Positions 26,733 to 36,384 of a stretch of 64,000 bases of DNA are shown in pieces. The DNA lies in assembly GCF_002858805.1 (NCBI RefSeq), contig NZ_PJZI01000024.1, positions 1 through 64,000 of the forward strand, given 5' to 3'. Below the pieces are notes generated by a model. The model worked only from the letters and a program-made list of their open reading frames with translations. It was not told where the DNA came from and did not search any database. Each line of letters begins with the position of its first letter. Within the stretch, counting starts at the first letter, position 1. A program made the translations under genes and the position numbers. The DNA comes from Chimaeribacter arupi. Lineage in GTDB: Bacteria > Pseudomonadota > Gammaproteobacteria > Enterobacterales > Enterobacteriaceae.

Positions 26733-27974
26733 TCAGAACGTAAACCCTACCTGTGCCACCGCCCCCCAGGTATTGTCATCCCCGACCATCCCCGTCAGAT
26801 CCAGGTGCACTTTCTTGTACGGGGACAACCCGATACCGCCGGTGAACACATTGGTGTCATTGGACTTCATGTCCGCCCGGTAACCGGCGCGCAGTTGCAG
26901 CCAGTCAAAGGCGCGGAACTCGGCCCCGACCCCGGCGTACTGGCTGTCTTCTTCCGATTTGAAGCGCTTGGTCGGCGTCATATCCACGTCCGCCGTGGCG
27001 GTGATGCGCTCGTTATGCCAGGCCGCACCGCCGGTCACCAGCGGGCGGATCTGGTAGGTATCGCGGTAGCCGTTCACCTCTTTGGTGTCGATGTCACGCG
27101 GCACCAGGTTCTGCGCGCTGAGGCCCAGCGTCCAGGCGTCAGAAAGATCGGCCGATAGCCCGGCATCCACGTTGAAACCGGTATTGGATTTCTCATACTC
27201 ACCGTTGGTGATGTCTGACTTATCGTAGTCATACACCGAGGTGTAGTAGTTATAGAGCGTGGTGTGCTGGATTTTCGGCGTCACACCCACTGACACCGGC
27301 AACCCGCCGACGTTGAATTCATGGGCCATGGCCACGCCATAATCGGTGATAATTGCCGCCCGCCCGTGTGCGCTGGAGGTGAGGCGGTCTTCATCGCCCG
27401 GCAGCGGGATGCGCACGCCGTCGGCGATCTGTTGCAGGTAATCAATATCCCCCTGCGATACATCGGTGCTGACGTGCGCATTGCCGTAGGCTTTCACCAC
27501 AAAGGCGAGCGGCAGTTGATCGTTCGGCAACGTCACCGCCAGCGAGGCCCCGGCATTGGCCCAGGCCTGGCTGCCCTGAATGCCGCGCAGGTCACCCGCT
27601 AAATCGCCTGCCGCCCGGCGCAGGGCGCTGTAGCTGGTGACGTTGTCGCTGTAGCTGTCCACGCTGTCGGAAAGGTCATCAATTTTGTCGAGGATCTTAT
27701 CTTTATCCGTGACTTGCACCCCTACGGCCGGGAAAATGACGCTGATATCATCGGTGCCGGTCGCTTTGGTCATCAATGCCGGGTTAGCCAGCACCGCAGA
27801 GCCATACGTGGAAGACGCCACACCGGTGCCGCCCATCGCATCGTTACGGGCCTCAAAATAGTTGCCGGCGGCCAGCGCACTGAGGGGGGAAAGCAGAAAA
27901 AGCGGAACAAACACGTTGCGTGAAGAGACGCGGAAGAGACCCAATTTACTCGCCATTTTATTTACCGAGGCCAT
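26733..27974 (-). CDS. TraF-type (TraF_2) outer-membrane beta-barrel protein
   Basis: The 413-residue protein has an N-terminal signal peptide (basic start, then LFLLSPLSALAAG). The mature start GNYFEARNDAMGGTGVASS followed by SAVLANPAL is typical of the family annotated as 'conjugal transfer protein TraF' and of FadL/PorV-like barrels. It ends with the outer-membrane C-terminal Phe (VAQVGFTF). Despite the name there is no conjugation gene nearby, so it is better seen as a chromosomal outer-membrane channel or scaffold. ATG 27974 is preferred and ATG 27956 is possible. Its stop directly borders repeat locus 1. Confidence 0.85.
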   Translation of the reverse strand: MASVNKMASKLGLFRVSSRNVFVPLFLLSPLSALAAGNYFEARNDAMGGTGVASSTYGSAVLANPALMTKATGTDDISVIFPAVGVQVTDKDKILDKIDDLSDSVDSYSDNVTSYSALRRAAGDLAGDLRGIQGSQAWANAGASLAVTLPNDQLPLAFVVKAYGNAHVSTDVSQGDIDYLQQIADGVRIPLPGDEDRLTSSAHGRAAIITDYGVAMAHEFNVGGLPVSVGVTPKIQHTTLYNYYTSVYDYDKSDITNGEYEKSNTGFNVDAGLSADLSDAWTLGLSAQNLVPRDIDTKEVNGYRDTYQIRPLVTGGAAWHNERITATADVDMTPTKRFKSEEDSQYAGVGAEFRAFDWLQLRAGYRADMKSNDTNVFTGGIGLSPYKKVHLDLTGMVGDDNTWGAVAQVGFTF

Positions 27975-28503
27975 CGTATTTCCCGAATAAGAACCCGGCG
28001 TATCTGCCGGGATAACCATGAATTACCCCCATCATGAAACAGAATGGGGCGGATCATTGCTGTGAATAGGCACGGTTATTGGCGGCTCTTTCGGCCTTGC
28101 CTTTTTATAATTCGGTGTAAAGCAGCACCTGACCCCGGCAGAAACCCGCCCGGCAGGTGAAAAAAGAGACTGCCCCAGAAGCATAAGCGATTTTTATTAC
28201 AATCACAGGAATTTTCACATTACCCCCGGCAAGTGAAATCACCCACGCTGGCTTGCGTATTATCTTTTTTTATTTATGTAGATGATTTTTAAGAGTAAAA
28301 ATTGATTTCACCCTCGGCAAAAAAAGATGAAATACGTGCACAAACTGCGCAATGCATTTTATTAATAACCCTGTGAAAACTGTGATTAATAAGCCCGGCT
28401 CATCGGTATGGTTGAAAAGCGCTATTCTGCCGGCGGTAGGAATAAAAAGGCCGGCAGGGGCGGGGGCATCAGTGGGGAAACAACGCGGCATACTGAGGAA
28501 ATA
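27975..28503. other. 529-bp spacer upstream of the TraF-like gene
   Basis: AT-rich in the middle (28190-28400). I see no credible gene. It should hold the promoter for the TraF-like gene. Confidence 0.4.
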
Positions 28504-28525
28504 AAAAAGGCGCCCAACGGGCGCC
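28504..28525 (-). terminator. intrinsic terminator of the EmrAB-channel operon
   Basis: Minus strand: GGCGCCC-GTT-GGGCGCC followed by six T, directly after the stop of the outer-membrane channel gene. Confidence 0.9.
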
Positions 28526-28532
28526 TGGTGTT

Positions 28533-30131
28533 TCAGGGGGTGGCGGGCACGGTTTGTGCCGGGCCAAATACCGAATAGCTGGGCAGGGCAATATTCTGGT
28601 AAGGCTGCCAGCCGCCTCCCAGCGCTTTATACAACGCCACCAGATCGGTGCTGGTTTGCACCCGCGCCTCGGTGGCCTGTTGCCGCGCCTGCGCCAACTG
28701 GCGCTGTGCATCCAGCACATTAATAAAGGTGGTGATGCCCTGGCGGTAACTTTCACTCGCCAGATCGTAAGCGTTCTGAAGCGAGGCGGCAGTGCGCTCC
28801 AGCCCGTCAACCCGGTCCTGATCGGTGCGGTAACTCACCAGCGCATTTTCCACATCCTGCAACGCGGTCAGCACCGTCTGGCGGTAGTCCAGCACAGCGC
28901 TGGCCTGTTGCGCGCGTGACAGCCGCACATTGGAGACCAACCGCCCGCCCTGGAAAATCGGCAGCGAAATCTGCGGCCCATAAGAGTAGAAATGGCTGCT
29001 CCAGTCGGTGAGATAGTCCGCATCGGTGTTGCGCATCCCGACCTGGCCGGTCAGGGAGAGGCTGGGGAACATCTGCGCCACCGAGACGCCGATCTCCGCG
29101 GTGGCCGCGTGCAGGTTTGCCTCGGCCCGGCGCACATCCGGCCGGCGGCGCGCCAGTTCTGCCGGAACGCCCACCGGCACCGCCGCCGGGATCGGCGGCA
29201 GCGGTTTCACAGCCCGCAACTCAGTATCCAGCGCGCCCGGTGGCTGGCCGAGCAGCACCGCCAGCGCGTTCATCGCCTGCCGTACCTGCGCCTGATAACC
29301 CGGCAGCTGCGCCTCCAGTGACCCAAGCTGCGCCTGCGCATTCTCCACATCCAGTTGCGGCGCCAGGCCGTTTTTCGCCTGGCTCTGCGTGAGGTCGGTG
29401 GTCTGGCGGGCGATATCGATCTGCGTTTGCAGCGTGTTCAGCACGCTCTGCGCCCCGCGCAGTTGCAGGTAAGTGCGCGCCACTTCCGCTTCCAGCGACA
29501 CCAGCGCATCGTTGCGCTGCTCCACGGTGGCTTGTGTCTGGGCATCGGCCGCTTCCACTGCCCGGCGCGTTTTGCCGAACAAATCCAATTCCCAGGAGGC
29601 GTCAAACCCGCCCTGGAACAGCGTAACCGGCTTCGTCACGCTGCCCAGCGCATCCGCCGCTTCCGGGCTTTCCGCCTCAAGTTGCCCCGGAATATCGTGC
29701 GCTTCCAGTATCCCTTTCAGCCCGAGTTGCTGGCGGTTGACGCTGGCCGTGGCATTCACGGAAGGCAGATACGCCCCGCGCGCCTGCGTCACCTGTTCCC
29801 GCGCCCCGGCAATGCGCAGCACCGTCTGCTGCAACGACAGGTTGCCGTTAATCGCCCGGCCAATCAGGCTGTCGAGCTGCGGGTCGTTAAAACTGCGCCA
29901 CCAGGCCGGGTCCGGCTCGCTGGCCAGCGCCACGGAGCCGGGTTTCGCCTGGGTATGAGACGCCAGATCGTTAAATGCCTTGGGCGTCTGTGCCTGCGGC
30001 GGCTGGTAATCGGGGCCAACGGAACACCCGGCAAGCGCCAGCACCGCCAGGGCCACCGCCAGCCGTAAAGGGGAAGGGGGCAGCAGGCGCAACGGCGCCC
30101 GTGCAGAACTGAACAAGGTAGAGACAGCCAT
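28533..30131 (-). CDS. outer-membrane efflux lipoprotein (NodT family), partner of EmrAB-type pump
   Basis: The 532-residue protein has a lipoprotein signal (LALAGCSVGPDYQPP, Cys at ~36) and two OEP domains that build the TolC-like barrel and periplasmic tunnel. Key blocks are ASWELDLFGKTRRAVEAAD, LARRRPDVRRAEANLHAA and GISLPIFQGG-like segments, the NodT hallmark. ATG 30131 has GGAGG 8 bases upstream and starts right beside the stop of the emrB-like gene, so the three genes form one operon and one tripartite pump. Confidence 0.92.
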   Translation of the reverse strand: MAVSTLFSSARAPLRLLPPSPLRLAVALAVLALAGCSVGPDYQPPQAQTPKAFNDLASHTQAKPGSVALASEPDPAWWRSFNDPQLDSLIGRAINGNLSLQQTVLRIAGAREQVTQARGAYLPSVNATASVNRQQLGLKGILEAHDIPGQLEAESPEAADALGSVTKPVTLFQGGFDASWELDLFGKTRRAVEAADAQTQATVEQRNDALVSLEAEVARTYLQLRGAQSVLNTLQTQIDIARQTTDLTQSQAKNGLAPQLDVENAQAQLGSLEAQLPGYQAQVRQAMNALAVLLGQPPGALDTELRAVKPLPPIPAAVPVGVPAELARRRPDVRRAEANLHAATAEIGVSVAQMFPSLSLTGQVGMRNTDADYLTDWSSHFYSYGPQISLPIFQGGRLVSNVRLSRAQQASAVLDYRQTVLTALQDVENALVSYRTDQDRVDGLERTAASLQNAYDLASESYRQGITTFINVLDAQRQLAQARQQATEARVQTSTDLVALYKALGGGWQPYQNIALPSYSVFGPAQTVPATP

Positions 30132-30132
30132 G

Positions 30133-31701
30133 TCAATGACCTCCGGCACTGCCTTCGCTCTTGATCGGCGAAAGCAAGAAACAAAATGGAATCATGATCA
30201 GCGACATTATCCCGCACAGCATAAATACGTCGTTATACGCCAGCACGCGGGACTGGCTGATCATCTCTTGGTATAGCTGCGCTGTGGCCAGCGTCACCGG
30301 GTCGCCCACCGCATGGCTGAAATCCCGGATTGCCGCCGCGCCGCGTTGCACCGCCTGGTTGAACTGCTCATCCAGCGGCGTCATGTTTGGTGCGAGGTAC
30401 GCGCTGTGGGTCTGGGAGCGCTCGGTGATCGCCGCCGTAGAGAGCGAAATGCCGATTGAGCCGGCCACGTTGCGGAACATTGAGAACAGCGCTGCGCCGT
30501 CTGCATTCAGCTTGGGTGACAACGTCACAAACGCGATGGTGGTCAGCGGCACAAACAGGAAGCCCAGCCCAATCGACTGCGCGCTGCGCATCAGCACCAT
30601 GGTTTCGAAATCCACATTCGGCACCAGGCGGCTGGAGTAGATAAAGGAGAGCAGCAGCAACAGGAAGCCAAACGCGATAATCAGCCGCGTCTGCACTTTC
30701 GGCATCAGCGCCAGCACCAGCGGGATCGACAGCACAATCAGCACCGCGCCGGGCGACATCACCAGCCCGGAGAGGGTGGCAGTATAGCCGAGTTGCTGCT
30801 GGGCCAGTTGCGGCATCAGCACCGAACTGCCGTAGAGGATCATCGCCATCCCTGCCATCAGCAAACTGGCGACAGCAAAGTTGCGATCCTTCAGGCAATG
30901 CAGATCCACCACCGGTTTGCGGGCGTAGAACAGCCAGTAGATCGCGCCCACCAGCCCCACCAGCGCCAGCACTGCAAACAGCACAATAAAGCTGGACTGG
31001 AACCAGTCATCATCCTCGCCGCGGTCGAGCATCACCTGCAGGCAGCCCAGCCCCAGGGCGATAAGCCCAATGCCGATGTAGTCGATGCTGAGTTTGCCCG
31101 GCTCAAGCCGTTTCTCCCACGGCGGATCTTCCAGCAGTTGGAACACCGCCAGCACCGTCAGCACGCCGACCGGGATATTGATCAAAAATACCCAGCGCCA
31201 GCTGTAGTGGTCGGTGATCCAGCCGCCCAGCATCGGGCCGAGCACCGGCGCCACGATAATCGCGATGGACGACAGGCCAAACGCCTTGCCGCGATCTTCC
31301 GCTTTGAAGTAGTCGAGCAACACCGACTGTTGCACCGGTTGCAGGCCGCCGCCAAAGAAGCCCTGCAAAATGCGGAACAGGATCATCTGCCAGAGCTCGG
31401 TGGCGATGCCGCACAAAAACGAGCAAATCGTGAACATGCCGATGCAGATCAGGAAGTAGTTTTTGCGGCCCAGCGCCCGGCTGAAGAACGCCGACAGCGG
31501 CAGCACGATGCCGTTTGCCACCAGATAGGAGGTGAGCACCCAGGTGGACTCGTCATAACTGGAAGAGAGCGACCCGGCGACGTGCGGCAGCGCCACGTTA
31601 ACGATGGTGGTGTCCAGGATCTCCATAAACACCGCCAGCGTCACGACCAGCGCGACGGCCCAGGGGTTACTGGCGGGTTTCCATTGACGGTCGCCACTCA
31701 T
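30133..31701 (-). CDS. DHA2-family (EmrB/QacA) MFS multidrug exporter
   Basis: A 522-residue inner-membrane protein with 14 hydrophobic segments. The DHA2 motifs are LDTTIVNVALPHVAG (helix 1, ~29-43), the loop after helix 2 (FFSRALGRKN), and the helix 5 antiporter motif VAPVLGPMLGGWIT. It expels drugs using the proton gradient, together with the HlyD-type adaptor upstream and the channel downstream. Its ATG overlaps the adaptor stop by 4 bp, indicating translational coupling. The substrates cannot be read from sequence. Confidence 0.92.
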   Translation of the reverse strand: MSGDRQWKPASNPWAVALVVTLAVFMEILDTTIVNVALPHVAGSLSSSYDESTWVLTSYLVANGIVLPLSAFFSRALGRKNYFLICIGMFTICSFLCGIATELWQMILFRILQGFFGGGLQPVQQSVLLDYFKAEDRGKAFGLSSIAIIVAPVLGPMLGGWITDHYSWRWVFLINIPVGVLTVLAVFQLLEDPPWEKRLEPGKLSIDYIGIGLIALGLGCLQVMLDRGEDDDWFQSSFIVLFAVLALVGLVGAIYWLFYARKPVVDLHCLKDRNFAVASLLMAGMAMILYGSSVLMPQLAQQQLGYTATLSGLVMSPGAVLIVLSIPLVLALMPKVQTRLIIAFGFLLLLLSFIYSSRLVPNVDFETMVLMRSAQSIGLGFLFVPLTTIAFVTLSPKLNADGAALFSMFRNVAGSIGISLSTAAITERSQTHSAYLAPNMTPLDEQFNQAVQRGAAAIRDFSHAVGDPVTLATAQLYQEMISQSRVLAYNDVFMLCGIMSLIMIPFCFLLSPIKSEGSAGGH

Positions 31702-32921
31702 TCCACAGTCACCTTCGGCACCACGGAGAGGCCGAGCGGCAGCGGGAACTCAGGGTCCAGCCCGCTGTCGAGGACAATCTTCACCGGCACACGCTGCACG
31801 ATTTTCACATAGTTGCCGGTGGCATTTTCAGACGGGAAAGCGGAGAAGCGAGAGCCGGAACCCTGCTGGATGCTGTCCACATGGCCGTGCAGCTCCATGT
31901 CCGGGTAGGCGTCTACCGTGACCACCACTTTGTCGCCGGGGTTCATGTGCTCAAGCTGGGACTCTTTGAAGTTGGCGGTGACCCAGACGTCACGCGATAC
32001 CAGCGAGAACAGGGAGGAGCCGGCCTGCACCAGCGTGCCGAGCTGGACGTTACGCTTGGTGACGTAGCCGTCAAACGGCGCGCGCACTTCGGTATAAGAG
32101 AGGTTGAGGTTGGCGGTTTCCAGTTGGGCATTGGCCTGCGCCACCTGTTGCCGGGCAGCCTCGACATTGGCCGCGGCCTGGCGGATTTGCAATTGCACCT
32201 GGGCTGCGACCTGCACCTGCGCTTTGGCGTTTTCCAGTTCCGCATTGGCGGAGCGGAGCTGCGCATTGGCGGCATCGATATTGCGCTGGGTCGTGGCACG
32301 CGGGTCAACGCCGCGCTGGCGTTTGTAGTCCGCCTGCGCATTCACCAGATTCGCCTCTGCCTGCGCCTGTTGCGCTTTGGCCTGCGCCAGTTGTGCCGGG
32401 TACTGGACTTTTGCCAGGGCGAGCTGCACTTCGGCCTGATGCAGCTGGGACTGTGCCATACCCAGTTGCGCCTGGGCGCGGTCACGTTCCGCCACGGCGT
32501 CACGCGGGTCAATTTTCACCAGCAGCTGGCCTTTTTTCACCGGCTGGTTATCTTTTACCGCCAGATCGGTGATATAGCCGGAGACTTTCGGCGCAATGGT
32601 CACGGCGTCGCCTTCGGTAAAGGCGTCATCGGTGGTGACCTGATTGCGGGTCATAAACCACCAGACCAGCGCGACCACCACCATCACGGCCACCACCACG
32701 CCGAGGATGATCAACGGTTTCTTGCCGGGGCGTTTGCGGGTGTTTTCCCCGTCGTCCTGCTCGTCGTTGTTCTCCTGGTTATCCGATTTTTTATCAGCCC
32801 GGTCAGAGGGTTTTTTATCCTTTCCCGTGCCGTTATCGTTCTGTTGTTGGGTTCCCGGTTTACGCGCCTGATCGTCCTGCGCGGCAGCGTCCTGTGACGC
32901 GTTATTTTTATCGCTGTTCAT
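31698..32921 (-). CDS. EmrA-type membrane fusion (HlyD family) adaptor
   Basis: The ~407-residue adaptor has a long charged cytoplasmic tail (~1-65, rich in Asp/Lys/Gln), one transmembrane helix (~70-90), a lipoyl-type half motif (APKVSGYITDLAVKDNQPVK), a long Ala/Gln-rich coiled coil, the matching half (TEVRAPFDGYVTKRNVQLGT), and beta-barrel domains. It bridges the inner-membrane pump to the outer channel. The cytoplasmic tail is longer than in E. coli EmrA. The start is ATG 32921 (GAG nearby) or ATG 32930, and neither has a strong ribosome site. Confidence 0.9.
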   Translation of the reverse strand: MNSDKNNASQDAAAQDDQARKPGTQQQNDNGTGKDKKPSDRADKKSDNQENNDEQDDGENTRKRPGKKPLIILGVVVAVMVVVALVWWFMTRNQVTTDDAFTEGDAVTIAPKVSGYITDLAVKDNQPVKKGQLLVKIDPRDAVAERDRAQAQLGMAQSQLHQAEVQLALAKVQYPAQLAQAKAQQAQAEANLVNAQADYKRQRGVDPRATTQRNIDAANAQLRSANAELENAKAQVQVAAQVQLQIRQAAANVEAARQQVAQANAQLETANLNLSYTEVRAPFDGYVTKRNVQLGTLVQAGSSLFSLVSRDVWVTANFKESQLEHMNPGDKVVVTVDAYPDMELHGHVDSIQQGSGSRFSAFPSENATGNYVKIVQRVPVKIVLDSGLDPEFPLPLGLSVVPKVTVE

Positions 32922-33108
32922 AGGTCTCATCTGTTATGGCAGCAAACCGCTGCACCAATTCATAAAGAAAGTGACTCTTTCACCCTAGAGCGTACTGCGC
33001 ACTTTGCAAGTTGACCTCTGGGAAAAGCCTGAATTCGCGAGGGGATAGCACTATTTGTCAATCTGTGTAAAGGGAGAGGGGCGGCCACCCGAGCCGCAGG
33101 CGGGGAAA

Positions 33109-33699
33109 ATGTTTCGGTTGTTCATATATGAGCTTTTACAAGGCGGTGGATTGTTTCGGTTGTTTATGTGCGGTTGACTACCCGGCTTTCCGAGCCTCAA
33201 CCGAGCAGGGCCTGCCGGCGCGCCGGCCCTGCACCCGCGGGGATGGTGTACGCGGTACGGCTTTTTAATAGAGCAGTGGAAGGTTTCGGTTGCTCATGTG
33301 TCGTTGTCTACCCGGCTTTCCAAGCCTCAACCGAGCAGGGCCTGCCGGCGCGCCGGCCCTGCACCCGCGCGCTTTCGGTGTCCCGGCAGAATTATTGCCC
33401 GCGCTGCGGGTTCCCTCCTTCGGTCTCCGGGCTAATCGGGCCGGGCCAGACACGCTCCCGGCGTGGCTGTCCCTCTCGCGGGCGTCCTGCCCGCTCACCC
33501 GGCCCTGCGTCCTCGTCGGCAATAATTTTAATGCCCCCACCACTTCTGCAAATTTGTGGGTATGTAAGGAAAGAGTAGGGGGAGGTTTTTGGGTGGTCGG
33601 TGTGCTCGCCCGGCCCTGCGTCCTCGTCGGCAATAATTTTAATGCCCCCCACCACTTCTGCAAATTTGTGGGTATGTAAGGAAAGAGTAGGGGAAGGAT
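33109..33699 (-). repeat. modular interspersed repeat, locus 2 (inverted)
   Basis: Reverse orientation of the same modules. On the plus strand it reads B units first, two of them full with CTCAACCGAGCAGG and a GGCCGGCGCGCCGGCC-like stem, preceded by fragments with TTTCGGTTGTTCAT and TTTCGGTTGTTTAT. Then comes the core (33391-33526), then two A units (33527-33699). Together with locus 3 it forms an inverted pair around the AT-rich gene at 33822. Confidence 0.88.
33391..33526 (-). ncRNA. structured repeat core, copy 2 (covarying stems)
   Basis: On the minus strand the outer stem is ATTATTGCC (33526-33518) with GGCAATAAT (33399-33391). Copies 1 and 3 have ATCATTGCC with GGCAATGAT, so both arms changed together. 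The inner hairpin GCGGGC-AGGAC-GCCCGC (33494-33478) again differs from copy 1 on both sides. The CACGC/GCGTG hairpin and CCCGC/GCGGG hairpin are kept. The outer part of the CACGC hairpin has one A-G mismatch. Confidence 0.6.
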
Positions 33700-33821
33700 T
33701 TAAATCACCCAATTTTTTGTTTATTTAGCCTTATTAAAATCATGTTTAAACGCCTTGATATAGTCATCTGTTTATTAACAGGCGTATTGTTAGGGTTATT
33801 TTTTAATGAAAGGGATGAAAA

Positions 33822-34397
33822 ATGGCACTGCCAATTTATTTGTGGCTGGAAAATTATTTATCGGGAGTGGGTAAGGAAAGAGTTAATATAAAGAGAAAGA
33901 GCGTGGTGCCTGACAGGGTAATTAACTTGTGTGGAAGGTGCTCCTTATTTAAGCGTGAAATAATCCTCTTCTGCACACTGCTATTTTCGGGTGTTGTAAG
34001 CGCCACAGGTCCTGATTGCTCGGATATCAATAGTTGGCCAACACAAATAACGGCAAATTTGCTGGCAAAGTTTGGTATTAAAAGTGAAAGCATCATCTTC
34101 GAAAAGACCAAAACGGATTTACTAGTTTCTGGGAAAATAACGAAGAAAGAAGCTGAGGGTTTAATTAAAAGAGAAGTTGAGCGTGCTGGCCGGATAGGCT
34201 TATCAAACGCTCCTCATCTTTTTGATGATATCTATCTTTCCCAGCCTATTTATAAACAGATTTACAGAATCCAGTTTACTGGTAAAAATAATCAATTGTT
34301 CCGTTTTATGACTACAACGCTTGCCTCTGATGAAGAGTGCTCCATCAGCGTTGAAGCGATTGCCCATATTGATGATGAATTGTTATGGCCGCTTTAA
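33822..34397 (+). CDS. AT-rich orphan gene, probable exported protein
   Basis: The open frame has 191 codons and much lower GC than all neighbours. The strongest part starts with a signal-like stretch (FKREIILFCTLLFSGVVSATG) followed by CSDINSWPTQ and a soluble alpha/beta-like body with a second Cys (EECSISV). The real start may be TTG 33930, with AGGG 8 bases upstream, giving a typical signal peptide, or ATG 33822. I recognise no family. It sits between two inverted copies of the modular repeat, like cargo of a cassette, and is probably acquired. Confidence 0.55.
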   Translation: MALPIYLWLENYLSGVGKERVNIKRKSVVPDRVINLCGRCSLFKREIILFCTLLFSGVVSATGPDCSDINSWPTQITANLLAKFGIKSESIIFEKTKTDLLVSGKITKKEAEGLIKREVERAGRIGLSNAPHLFDDIYLSQPIYKQIYRIQFTGKNNQLFRFMTTTLASDEECSISVEAIAHIDDELLWPL

Positions 34398-34409
34398 TTC
34401 TGAAATAAA

Positions 34410-34949
34410 ACATCATTGCCGAGTGGAGGCGCGGGGCGGGGCGAACGGGCATGGACGCCAAAGCATCCCCCCGCCTACCATTTCCTTACATACCCATAAA
34501 TTTGCAGAAGTGGTGGGGGGTATAAACATCATTACCGAATGGAACTGTAAGACGGGATGGGCGAGCAGAACGCCAAAAAAACGCCCCGCCTACCATTTCC
34601 TTACATACAAAAATATATGCAGTCTGGTGGGGGCGTAAAAATCATTGCCGAGTGGAGACGCAGGGCCGGGCGAGCACACAAGGATGTGTGCGAGAGTCGC
34701 AGCCACGCCGGGAGCGTGTCTGCGGCGGCCCGATTAGCCCGGAGGCGAAATGAGGGGACACGCGAGAGCGGGCAATGATTCAGCCGGGGTACCGAACGTG
34801 CGCGGGTGCAGGGCGAGCGCACTGGCGCGCCCTGCTCGGTTGAGGCGCGAAAAGTCGGGTAGACAAATACACATGAGCAACCGAAACCTTCCACAAAAAC
34901 CCTTAAAAGCCGTACCGCGTACATCATGCCCGCGGGTGCAGGGCCGGCA
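34410..34949 (+). repeat. modular interspersed repeat, locus 3
   Basis: A partial A unit comes first, then two diverged A units (ATTTGCAG at 34500, ATATGCAG at 34615). Next is the core (34641-34779), one full B unit, and a second B unit cut off after GCAGGGCCGGCAG, just before the stop of the outer-membrane channel gene. Orientation is as in locus 1 and opposite to locus 2. Confidence 0.88.
34641..34779 (+). ncRNA. structured repeat core, copy 3 (covarying stems)
   Basis: Outer stem ATCATTGCC (34641-34649) with GGCAATGAT (34771-34779). The AGGA-loop hairpin here is GCACACA-AGGA-TGTGTGC (34674-34691), a sequence unlike copies 1 and 2 but still fully paired. The next hairpin has GTCGCAG (34696-34702) with CTGCGGC (34720-34726) where copy 1 has GGTACAG with CTGTACC. 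The loop and the GAGAG after the stem are constant. Confidence 0.6.
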
Positions 34950-34962
34950 GAACACAGCCGGA

Positions 34963-36384
34963 TCACTCCCCGCTCTGCGCCGCAGGCGCACCATACCCGC
35001 CCCCTAACGCCACAATCAGCTTCACACTTGTCACCCGCTGGTCTGCCAGCAGGGACAGCAGGCTCTGCTGCTGCGACAGGCTGGTCGCCTCGGTCGTCGC
35101 GACGTCGAGGTAGTCGATCATCCCGGCCTGATACTGGTTATTGGTCACACGGGCGGACTCGCCGGCCGCGGCGGCGGCGGCGCGCTGGGCGGCGATCTCA
35201 CTCTCCAGCGTGTGCAGTTCCACCAGGTAGTTTTCCACCTCCTCGAAGGCGCTCAGCACACTCTGGCGGTAAGCCGCGACGCTGGCGTCATAACTGGCCT
35301 GCGCCTGCTCCACGCTGGCGCGCGTGGCACCAAAGTCCAGCAGGGTGCCGCTCAGCTCAGGGCCGAGCGACCAGACGCGGTTCGGTGCGGAAATCAGCTT
35401 ATGCAGCGTCGAACTGCTGTAACCGCCGCTGGCGCTCAGCGTCAGATCCGGGTAATACCCGGCGATCGCCACGCCCACCGCCGCATTGGCCGCGGCCATA
35501 TTGCGCTCGGCGTAGGCGATGTCCGGGCGGCGCTCCAGCAACTGGGAGGGCAGGGCCGCCGGGATCGGCGGCAGGGTGGCGTCTGCTTTCGCGACGGCCA
35601 GGGTGAAATCAGCCGGTGGGCGGCCCATCAGCACCGCGATGGCGTGCTCAAGCTGGGCGCGCTGCCACTGGAGATCCAGCGACGAGGCGCGGGCGCTTTC
35701 CAGCTGGGTCTGCGCCTGCGCCAGCGTGGCGCGTGACTCGCTGCCGGCGCGGTATTTGTTCTCAATCACCCGCAGGTAACGCTGGTACGCCTCCACGCTC
35801 TGCTGATAGAGCGCGATCTGCTGGTCCATGATGCGGAGCTGGAAATAGTCCTGCGCCAGGGAGGACTGGGCGCTGAGGGTAATGTTCGCCAGCTCGGCGG
35901 CGCTGGCCTGTGCGCTGGCGCGGTCACTCTCCAGCTGGCGGCGCAGTTTGCCCCACAAGTCCAGCTCCCAGCTGGCGCTGACCTGCGCCTGGTGGCTGTT
36001 GCTGATACTGTTGCCGTTGGCCGATGAGGCGGCCCCGCTGGCGCTGCGGCTGCTGCTCACCGTGCCGCTTACCGTAGGGAAAAAACCGGCCCGCGCGCTG
36101 GCGACCAGCGCCTGGGCCTGCCGGTATTGCGCCTCATACTGCGCCACGTTCTGGTTGGAGATCTGCACCTGCGCCAGCAGGCTGGAGAGCACCGGATCCT
36201 GGTATACCGCCCACCAGTCGCCTTTGGCGGCCGTGTCCTGCGGCGTGGCCTGCGTCCAGCCTTTGGCTTCCTTGAACTGGGCGGTCATCGGCGCAGAAGG
36301 GCGCTGGTAGTCAGGGCCGACGGTGCAGCCGGCCAGCAGCAGCGTCAGCAGCGCCGGGATAAACGGGGAAATTTTCATGCTCAT
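34963..36384 (-). CDS. outer-membrane efflux lipoprotein (NodT/OprM family) of the mdtABC operon
   Basis: A 473-residue channel with a lipoprotein signal ending LLLAGCTVGPDYQRP (Cys ~20) and two OEP domains (ASWELDLWGKLRRQLESD, LLERRPDIAYAERNMAAANA). Its start overlaps the mdtC stop in an ATGA, so it is translationally coupled to the RND pump. E. coli MdtABC uses TolC and has no own channel. This layout is that of Pseudomonas MuxABC-OpmB. The 3' end borders repeat locus 3. Confidence 0.92.
   Translation of the reverse strand: MSMKISPFIPALLTLLLAGCTVGPDYQRPSAPMTAQFKEAKGWTQATPQDTAAKGDWWAVYQDPVLSSLLAQVQISNQNVAQYEAQYRQAQALVASARAGFFPTVSGTVSSSRSASGAASSANGNSISNSHQAQVSASWELDLWGKLRRQLESDRASAQASAAELANITLSAQSSLAQDYFQLRIMDQQIALYQQSVEAYQRYLRVIENKYRAGSESRATLAQAQTQLESARASSLDLQWQRAQLEHAIAVLMGRPPADFTLAVAKADATLPPIPAALPSQLLERRPDIAYAERNMAAANAAVGVAIAGYYPDLTLSASGGYSSSTLHKLISAPNRVWSLGPELSGTLLDFGATRASVEQAQASYDASVAAYRQSVLSAFEEVENYLVELHTLESEIAAQRAAAAAAGESARVTNNQYQAGMIDYLDVATTEATSLSQQQSLLSLLADQRVTSVKLIVALGGGYGAPAAQSGE

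Noticed and set aside
26733..27974. Conjugation gene traF
   Set aside because: The usual database name suggests conjugation, but the protein is an outer-membrane barrel type found on chromosomes and no other transfer genes are present.
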